Shown: piece by piece, positions 1-4,682 of the stretch
How positions within the stretch are numbered: the stretch's first letter is position 1
Layout: each line of letters starts with the position of its first letter
Source: Candidatus Poseidonia sp.
GTDB taxonomy: Archaea; Thermoplasmatota; Poseidoniia; Poseidoniales; Poseidoniaceae
Direction: 5' to 3'
NCBI GenBank assembly: GCA_013330155.1
Contig: DUIU01000025.1
Span: 1 to 5,536, forward strand
Length of the DNA: 5,536 bases
Notes under the pieces: generated by a model
Databases searched by the model: none
Seen by the model: the letters and a program-made list of their open reading frames with translations, nothing else
What the model was told of the DNA's origin: nothing
Translations under genes and position numbers: made by a program

Positions 1-1
1 G

Positions 2-520
2 AAAATTCGGGACATGCGCCTCAAAGGAATCCCTGGTATTGAACGAGCCAACCCCCAACTTGATGACAAGACTGGAGAGTACTATCTTTCCACTATCGGC
101 AGCAACCTGCAACGCATCAGTGAGTTGGAAAACATTGACCGTTCACGAACCTACACCAACAACATCATCGAAATTTACGATTACTTGGGCATTGAAGCAG
201 CGCGACAAGCCATTGTGAACGAATTGCAGATGACGCTTGATGGTGCCCGATTGGAAGTCGACGTGCGCCACTTGTTGATGGTTGCTGACGTGATGACCTC
301 TGAAGGTGAAGTGCGAGCCATTGGCCGACACGGTGTATCAGGAACCAAGCACAGCATCCTTGCTCGTGCGGCGTTCGAAGTCACCGTGAACCACTTGCTG
401 AAGGCCGGTATCATCGGAGAAAAGGACCACTTGACGGGTGTTGCAGAGAACATCATCGTCGGACAACCCATTTCCTTGGGAACCGGAAGCGTGGCCCTGT
501 ACTACATCCCTGAAGAATGA
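2..520 (+). CDS. rpoA2: DNA-directed RNA polymerase subunit A'' (C-terminal part, 5' end outside window)
   Basis: This is the C-terminal 172 residues of the archaeal RNA polymerase large subunit A'', the counterpart of the end of bacterial beta' and eukaryotic Rpb1. It helps form the active-site cleft, jaw and clamp base. The frame is open from base 2 and reads KIRDMRLKGIPGIE at the window edge, so the ATG at 14 is internal and the gene starts upstream. Family hallmarks are the RLKGIPGIERA segment, the TNNIIEIYDYLGIEAARQAI segment, the VDVRHLLMVADVMTSEGEV helix and the near-invariant RHGVSGTKHSILARAAFE block. The protein ends normally at YYIPEE. I see no frameshift or missing block. Only the 3' end is visible, so a fused A'/A'' gene cannot be excluded. 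Gene L30e follows 44 bases downstream on the same strand, which is the usual archaeal arrangement and suggests co-transcription. Confidence 0.96.
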   Translation, partial: KIRDMRLKGIPGIERANPQLDDKTGEYYLSTIGSNLQRISELENIDRSRTYTNNIIEIYDYLGIEAARQAIVNELQMTLDGARLEVDVRHLLMVADVMTSEGEVRAIGRHGVSGTKHSILARAAFEVTVNHLLKAGIIGEKDHLTGVAENIIVGQPISLGTGSVALYYIPEE

Positions 521-552
521 AGTTCCAACCATGAGAAACACATGTGGAGAAT

Positions 553-557
553 GGAGG
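553..557 (+). promoter_or_regulatory. Shine-Dalgarno site of the L30e gene
   Basis: GGAGG lies seven bases before the ATG at 565. It decides the start of L30e in favour of that ATG over the in-frame GTG at 544, which lies upstream of this site and would add seven residues (VENGGNT) not expected in the family. Confidence 0.8.
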
Positions 558-564
558 AAATACA

Positions 565-864
565 ATGGATCTAAGCCGACAACTGAAGAACGCAATCGCA
601 ACAGGTAACCTGTTGTTTGGACAACGACAAGCCAAGGACGCCTGTGCCGAAGGAAACGCCAAGATGGTCATCATCGCAGCGAATTGCCCCGAGGAATACA
701 CAACGGCCCTTCGTGCATCTCACCCTGAGGTGAGCATGCACCAAGCTCGAATGGTCAACCGAGAATTGGGCATTGCCTGTGGTAAACCCTTCTCCGTTTC
801 CACCATCACCGTTTTGGACGCAGGTGACAGCGATTTGATGGCATTGGAAAGTAACCTTGAGTGA
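565..864 (+). CDS. rpl30e: Large-subunit ribosomal protein L30e
   Basis: This 99-residue protein is ribosomal protein L30e, a kink-turn RNA-binding protein of the L7Ae/L30e fold found in the archaeal and eukaryotic 50S/60S subunit and absent from bacteria. The N-terminus MDLSRQLKNAIATGN matches the family pattern, followed by a G-QAK-A--EG-AKMVIIAANCP strand-loop segment (about residues 18-47). The C-terminal half carries the ELGIACGKPFSVSTITVLD block (about 70-88). The length is typical for the family (roughly 95-110). The start at 565 is chosen from the GGAGG site and the family N-terminus. The gene lies just behind the polymerase A'' gene, a conserved archaeal arrangement. Its TGA stop is overlapped by the GTG start of the next gene. 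The neighbour after L30e is often nusA in archaea, but here it is a surface protein. Confidence 0.93.
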   Translation: MDLSRQLKNAIATGNLLFGQRQAKDACAEGNAKMVIIAANCPEEYTTALRASHPEVSMHQARMVNRELGIACGKPFSVSTITVLDAGDSDLMALESNLE

Positions 865-3800
865 TTTCCTCAACGAACCGGGGACAACACCTTGATGGCC
901 TTTGGTGGCCACGCCGAAGCATGGACAGAGCACCTGCTGGCATTGCCACGGCCTTGACCGCACTCTTGTTGTTGAGCATCATCGGCTCAGTAGCACTGGA
1001 AAACATCCCGACCTCGGCCGTTCTTGATGAACCAAGCCGTGAGGTCCAGCAAACTTCTGCTCGTAGTACATCGGCAGAGATCTTCCTCGCAAGTGGCGGT
1101 TCGAGTTCCCACGACGAATTTTCAGGTGGAATCGCTGCTTCAGACACCGGCTACGTGGTTGGCGGAGATGTCAATTCATCAGCACAAGCTGTCACGTTTG
1201 CCCCCCACACCTATGTGCCATCCTCTCCGTTTACCAATGGAAACGAGTTTTACTTGGCCTCGCTTGATCACACTGGAAATTGGAACTTTTTGGTTGGTGC
1301 TGACCACTCACAGGGCGGAGTATCCTTCCTTGCGGATGTGGCGTCCCACGCCGGGAACTCAATCGTAGCCGGCTACATGTTCGGACCAGTGGATTTCGGA
1401 CAAATTTCCTTGTCTACAGCGGTTCAATTTGACGGTTTCATTGCACAAACGGACGCTTCTGGAAACTGGATGTGGGCCAAAGGGTTCCAAACCCTTCCAA
1501 ATTCAAGCACCGATTCCAGTATTCCCCAAGCCATTGCTGTCGACCAAGTCGGCGATGTCATCGTCGCAGGCTATTTCTCAGGTGAGACGGACTTTGGTGG
1601 TACATCCTTCAACGTTTCAAACGCTGAGATCTTCATTGCGAAACTTGACGGAGCAAACGGTGCGCTCAAGTGGGTGGTCACTGGAGGTGGCCCTGGCGCT
1701 CAGGAAGTAACCGATGTGGTCGTAAGTTCAAACGGTGACATCCATGTCTCAGGAGTGACCCAAAGTAACGTCCTGTTTGGCGCCAACTCTTACGCCACCG
1801 TGGGCACGACAGATTCCTTCGTCGTCAAACTCTCCAGCAGTGGTTCCTTCCAATCGGTGACTGGCTACGGCATTCCAAGTCAAGCGGTCTCCCTTTCAAA
1901 AATGGCGTTGGACAAAAACGGTGAACTCTACGTTGGTGGTTCATTTGAAGGTACAATGAGTAAGAATGGTTGGTCCATCACTGCGAACAAAGGGGGCGCT
2001 GACCTCTTCTTCATCAAGGAAGGTTCAACCCCGTCGAATCAATGGGCAGCGATTGGAGGAAGCAACGCTGCAGACAGCCTTCAAGGCATGGAAGTCACCT
2101 CACAAGGTGAGATCGTTTTCACCACCTTCTTTGCCAGTTCAACCTTCACCGGTGGTACCAAAGGCGCTACCCCGACGAGCAGTAGTTGGGCCACCATCGA
2201 TGCCGATGCGTTGATGGGTGGCTTGACCAAAACAGGAGGATGGTCATGGTTGGACGTAACGGCCAGCACCTCCCTTGAACTCGGTTGGGACCTCGCCCTC
2301 AATTCGAGTGATATCGCCGCTGTTGTAGGCTCCTTTGCTGGTCCCTCACCTGCAACCATTACCAAAGGCAGCAATAGTGTGACAAGCACCGGAGGATGGG
2401 ACAACTTTGTCTGGGCCCTTGACCCCTCCATGAAAGCCGATAAAGACAACGACGGCGTGCCTGATTTTTCCGACAACTGCCCTGACGATTCGAATCCCCT
2501 CCAGGGTAACACCGACGGAGATGCTCAAGGTGATGCCTGCGATTCGGACGACGACAATGACGGAATAACCGACAATTCTCCCGACAATTGTCCTCGTGGT
2601 GGGGCTGCCAACTGGGCCTCAACACAGAACTTTGACGACCCCGGCAACTCAACCGATTGGGACCGAGACGGATGCAAAGACGATGTTGAAGATGCGGACA
2701 TTGACAATGACGGAATCGCCAACGATGCTGACCTTTGTCCTCGCTCGCCCTATCAACCACCTCGGCCGACCTGGGTGTCGGATTCAATCACGGACGTTGA
2801 TGGCGATGGTTGTCGCGATACCGATGAAGACACGGATGATGACGGAGATGGATTTGAGGATGTGAGCGATGATTGTCCAACGGTTGTCGGCAATTCAACC
2901 CTGGGAGAAGAGGGCTGTCTGGACAACGATGGTGATGGTTGGTCAAACAACTTTGACGATTGTCCCAACAACTTTGGCAATTCAACCCTCGGCGGTAAGA
3001 ATGCCTGCCCAGACGCTGATGGCGATGGATGGGCTGACAGTGATGATGCCTTCACCGAGGACCCAACCCAGTGGTCCGACGCCGATGGCGATGGCTATGG
3101 GGATAATGCCCAAGGAACAACTCCCGATGATTGCCCAACCGTTTCGGGGACGTCCATGCTGGACCGAATGGGGTGCTTAGACACCGACAGCGACGGATAT
3201 TCGGATCCCGATTCAATGTGGGATGCCGATTCTGGAGCGGATGCGTTCACCGATGACCCGACGCAATGGTCGGACTTTGACGGTGATGGATTTGGTGACA
3301 ACTACGCGAACATGTCGTGGGAAAACCGAAATCCATCCTGGCCAGGTGAGTTCCGGGCAGATGCCGTCAACCAAGATGCATGTCCAACTCAAGAAGGAAA
3401 TTCGTGGCAAAACGACATGGTTGGTTGCCCCGACCAAGACGGCGATGGATGGTACAATCTGCAAGACGACTTCCCCACCGACCCAACGCAGTGGTCGGAC
3501 ACCGACGGCGATGGCTACGGCGACAATGCGTCCGGAAATGAAGCCGACCAGTGCCCGGAGATTGCAGGAACTTCTACAGCGGATCGATTGGGTTGCCTCG
3601 ACGGCGACGGCGACGGATATTCCGACCCGGACTTCAATGTCAATTGGGGTCCAGAACAAGGAGCGGACGCCTTCCCACTGGAAGCCACACAATGGTCCAA
3701 CCAAGACCAAGACCCGTACGGGGATAATCCGAATGGTTTCCAAGCCGATGCCTGCCCAACCGTTCGAGGGACATCCACCCTTGATCGATTCGGCTGCAAC

Positions 3801-4388
3801 GATAGCGACGGCGACGGTATATCCGATGCCACCACCGAATGGCCATTGGCTCAAGGTGCAGACGCTTGCCCCTTGGTGCAAGGTACTTCGACGGCTGACC
3901 GAATTGGATGCGTTGACACCGACGGCGACAACTACTCCGACCCCACTCCGGATTACAGCGCAAAGGATGGAGCCGATGCTTATCCAAACGACCCCACACG
4001 TTGGATTCTTGAACCCGCAGAAGAACAGAGTCTGTTGGCGTCCAGCAACGCCTTGATTGGCGGAGGGATTGGTCTCATCGTCGCTCTGATTCTGGTTGGT
4101 CTTTTCATGCGCCGAGGTGGAAGCAAGGACGAGAAGGAATGGGCCATGACGCAAGCGAGCGTTGAGAACTTTTCAGCTCAAGTCGCAGCGCCAAACTTCG
4201 CTGCTCAGCCAACCGCCGCACAACCAAGCTATGCGAATCAAGTCGCTATGCCGAACTTCAATGCCCAGCCGGTCGTAGCACAACCCGACCCTGCTCGAGA
4301 TTACTACAATGGTTTGCTCGCTCAGGGCTATCCTCATGCTGATGCCGTGCGCTACACGCAGCAGTACTTCCAAGAATTCAGGGGATGA
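861..4388 (+). CDS. Large membrane-anchored surface protein: signal peptide, beta-propeller-like repeats, thrombospondin type-3 repeats, C-terminal TM helix and tail
   Basis: This 1175-residue protein is predicted to be exported and held on the outer face of the cell membrane; its ligand is unknown. Visible order: a hydrophobic signal segment (27-46); seven repeats of about 62 residues resembling beta-propeller blades (about 71-523, no cysteine); an Asp/Gly/Asn-rich thrombospondin type-3 region (about 527-1048) with all 20 cysteines and many DxDGDGxxD calcium-binding motifs; one transmembrane helix (1064-1083) followed by the RR of a stop-transfer signal; and a 92-residue Gln/Ala/Pro-rich cytoplasmic tail ending in a YY..LLAQGYP..A..YTQQYF motif. 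NxS/T sequons in the ectodomain could be glycosylated. The GTG start overlaps the L30e stop (GTGA), with a weak GGAAAG at 846-851. The ATG at 921 (Met21) is an alternative that gives a more conventional signal peptide (MDRAPAG...). Roles in adhesion, substrate capture or cell-surface structure are inference; no enzyme motif is seen. Confidence 0.85.
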   Translation: MISSTNRGQHLDGLWWPRRSMDRAPAGIATALTALLLLSIIGSVALENIPTSAVLDEPSREVQQTSARSTSAEIFLASGGSSSHDEFSGGIAASDTGYVVGGDVNSSAQAVTFAPHTYVPSSPFTNGNEFYLASLDHTGNWNFLVGADHSQGGVSFLADVASHAGNSIVAGYMFGPVDFGQISLSTAVQFDGFIAQTDASGNWMWAKGFQTLPNSSTDSSIPQAIAVDQVGDVIVAGYFSGETDFGGTSFNVSNAEIFIAKLDGANGALKWVVTGGGPGAQEVTDVVVSSNGDIHVSGVTQSNVLFGANSYATVGTTDSFVVKLSSSGSFQSVTGYGIPSQAVSLSKMALDKNGELYVGGSFEGTMSKNGWSITANKGGADLFFIKEGSTPSNQWAAIGGSNAADSLQGMEVTSQGEIVFTTFFASSTFTGGTKGATPTSSSWATIDADALMGGLTKTGGWSWLDVTASTSLELGWDLALNSSDIAAVVGSFAGPSPATITKGSNSVTSTGGWDNFVWALDPSMKADKDNDGVPDFSDNCPDDSNPLQGNTDGDAQGDACDSDDDNDGITDNSPDNCPRGGAANWASTQNFDDPGNSTDWDRDGCKDDVEDADIDNDGIANDADLCPRSPYQPPRPTWVSDSITDVDGDGCRDTDEDTDDDGDGFEDVSDDCPTVVGNSTLGEEGCLDNDGDGWSNNFDDCPNNFGNSTLGGKNACPDADGDGWADSDDAFTEDPTQWSDADGDGYGDNAQGTTPDDCPTVSGTSMLDRMGCLDTDSDGYSDPDSMWDADSGADAFTDDPTQWSDFDGDGFGDNYANMSWENRNPSWPGEFRADAVNQDACPTQEGNSWQNDMVGCPDQDGDGWYNLQDDFPTDPTQWSDTDGDGYGDNASGNEADQCPEIAGTSTADRLGCLDGDGDGYSDPDFNVNWGPEQGADAFPLEATQWSNQDQDPYGDNPNGFQADACPTVRGTSTLDRFGCNDSDGDGISDATTEWPLAQGADACPLVQGTSTADRIGCVDTDGDNYSDPTPDYSAKDGADAYPNDPTRWILEPAEEQSLLASSNALIGGGIGLIVALILVGLFMRRGGSKDEKEWAMTQASVENFSAQVAAPNFAAQPTAAQPSYANQVAMPNFNAQPVVAQPDPARDYYNGLLAQGYPHADAVRYTQQYFQEFRG
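939..998 (+). other. Signal peptide hydrophobic core of the surface protein
   Basis: Residues 27-46 (GIATALTALLLLSIIGSVAL) form an uninterrupted hydrophobic stretch after Arg18, Arg19 and Arg23. This is typical of a Sec signal peptide or signal anchor. Cleavage after the SVA at 43-45 is plausible. If translation begins at the GTG at 861 the positive region is unusually long (26 residues); from Met21 it would be six residues. Confidence 0.7.
1071..2429 (+). repeat. Seven tandem beta-propeller-like repeats (protein level)
   Basis: A repeat with the core pattern G-[DE]-[VIL]-x-[VF]-[AVS]-G, then an FG or similar turn, a D-x-F-[IV]-x-[KA]-[LQ] strand and a G-x-W-x-W-like strand recurs seven times. 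The G-V-V-G type strands begin at residues 96, 166, 231, 292, 354, 416 and 483, so spacing is 61-70 residues. Copies 2 to 4 are the clearest; copies 6 and 7 are more divergent. The count of seven and the strand pattern suggest a seven-bladed propeller of the SBBP or related repeat type. That fold is inferred from the pattern, not modelled. Confidence 0.65.
2439..4004 (+). repeat. Thrombospondin type-3 repeat region, calcium-binding stalk
   Basis: Residues 527-1048 are dominated by DxDxDGxxD loops, starting with DKDNDGVPDFSDNCPDDSNP, a classic type-3 repeat. In this family such loops wrap calcium ions and disulfides hold the chain together. The region contains 20 cysteines, which fall into ten successive near pairs such as CPTVVGNSTLGEEGC, CPTVSGTSMLDRMGC and CPEIAGTSTADRLGC. 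The even number and the complete absence of cysteine elsewhere in the protein support intramolecular disulfides formed outside the cell. The strong acidity and repeated GAT/GAC-GGC codons also explain long spurious open frames in the other five frames here. Confidence 0.88.
3060..4004 (+). repeat. Higher-order repeat of about 65-75 residues inside the type-3 region
   Basis: A long unit recurs with the order (D)PTQWSDxDGDGYGDN, a cysteine module CPxxxGTSxxDRxGC, xDxDGDGYSDP, and GADAF. Units start at residues 734, 799, 874 and 942 (bases 3060, 3255, 3480 and 3684), with a closing DPTRW at residue 1044 (base 3990). The second unit has a 10-residue-longer middle with divergent cysteine spacing (CPTQEGNSWQNDMVGC). 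The fourth has lost the canonical calcium ligands in QDQDPYGDN and runs into an extra cysteine module (CPLVQGTSTADRIGC), so it looks like a fusion of one and a half units. The pattern indicates growth by tandem duplication followed by divergence. Confidence 0.8.
4050..4109 (+). other. C-terminal transmembrane helix of the surface protein
   Basis: Residues 1064-1083 (ALIGGGIGLIVALILVGLFM) are hydrophobic and glycine-rich. They are followed directly by RRGG and a Lys/Asp/Glu-rich segment, fitting a stop-transfer anchor with the repeat region outside and the tail inside the cell. Confidence 0.88.
4179..4286 (+). repeat. Duplicated QVAxPNFxAQPxxAQP element in the cytoplasmic tail
   Basis: Residues 1107-1122 (QVAAPNFAAQPTAAQP) and 1127-1142 (QVAMPNFNAQPVVAQP) are two copies of one 16-residue element separated by SYAN. 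Eleven of sixteen positions agree. The segment is low in charge, rich in Gln, Ala and Pro, and probably unstructured; it links the membrane helix to the terminal motif. Confidence 0.75.
4299..4379 (+). other. C-terminal cytoplasmic helical motif (YY..LLAQGYP..A..YTQQYF)
   Basis: Residues 1147-1173 form a short amphipathic segment: paired Tyr1148/Tyr1149, LLAQGYP at 1152-1158, then an A-V-x-YTQQYF helix. The pattern of two short helices joined by a GYP turn recalls small SHOCT-like or UBA-like helical modules. From memory, tails like this recur at the ends of marine group II surface proteins. A role in cytoplasmic anchoring, sorting or oligomerisation is inference. Confidence 0.5.
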
Positions 4389-4393
4389 AGGAC

Positions 4394-4401
4394 GGAAGGG
4401 G
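4394..4401 (+). promoter_or_regulatory. Purine-rich ribosome-binding site of the small membrane protein gene
   Basis: GGAAGGGG ends five bases before the ATG at 4407, in the 18-base gap after the surface protein stop. It supports this ATG as the start and translation from the upstream transcript. Confidence 0.6.
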
Positions 4402-4406
4402 CTAGT

Positions 4407-4682
4407 ATGGTTGAGAAAGGAAACGGATGGTTGAGTCACCCCTTGGTTCGAGGCATGTTGGTGTTCTCAGCTTTTCGAGCAGTCTATGGAATCGGCATTC
4501 TTGTTGTGACCTACGGATTGGCGACCAACGATGCAGCACCTTGGTGGACCTCGCTCATCTTTTTGGCATTCTCCATGGTGTTTTCGAGGTGGTTGTTCCG
4601 CCGCCTAAAACAGCGTTGGCCAAGCCTGTTTGATTCACGCAATGGTATCCAAGAAGGAAAGGTCGATCAAACAACGCCTTGA
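4407..4682 (+). CDS. Small two-helix membrane protein of unknown function
   Basis: The 91-residue product is not one I recognise. Two hydrophobic segments are visible, about residues 16-39 (from GMLVFSAFRAVYGIGILVV) and about 46-64 (WWTSLIFLAFSMVFSRWLF). They are joined by a short loop, TNDAAP. A strongly basic run after the second helix (RRLKQRW, 65-71) suggests by the positive-inside rule that both ends face the cytoplasm. The C-terminal 20 residues are polar. The start is supported by GGAAGGGG five bases upstream, and the gene begins 18 bases after the surface protein stop, so the two are probably co-transcribed. Its last 16 bases overlap the 3' end of the convergent glutamate dehydrogenase gene. 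It could be an accessory factor for the surface protein, but nothing in the sequence shows this. The helices, start site and codon pattern make a real gene likely. Confidence 0.7.
   Translation: MVEKGNGWLSHPLVRGMLVFSAFRAVYGIGILVVTYGLATNDAAPWWTSLIFLAFSMVFSRWLFRRLKQRWPSLFDSRNGIQEGKVDQTTP

Noticed and set aside
544..564. GTG at 544 as the start of L30e
   Set aside because: The GGAGG site lies downstream of this codon and is correctly spaced from the ATG at 565, whose product begins with the usual L30e N-terminus.
521..564. A promoter or terminator between the polymerase gene and L30e
   Set aside because: The 44-base gap has no T-rich stretch, no convincing TATA-like box and no hairpin that I can see; it holds only the ribosome-binding site.
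909..930. A possible twin-arginine (Tat) export motif at PRRSMDR
   Set aside because: The two arginines are not followed by the expected x-F-L-K pattern, and the hydrophobic core is strongly hydrophobic, more like a Sec signal.
2439..4004. A dockerin or EF-hand enzyme-complex (cellulosome-like) module
   Set aside because: The DxDxDG loops resemble dockerins, but the many copies, the CP...GC pairing and the FSDNCPDDSNP type sequence fit thrombospondin type-3 repeats, and no dockerin helix pair is seen.
3213..4154. A 313-codon open frame on the minus strand and a 277-codon plus-strand frame (3223-4056) inside the surface protein gene
   Set aside because: Both lie opposite or out of frame with the type-3 repeats, where monotonous GAC/GAT-GGC codons leave other frames free of stops. 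Their products look like low-complexity shadows with no recognisable family, while the main frame has clear domains.
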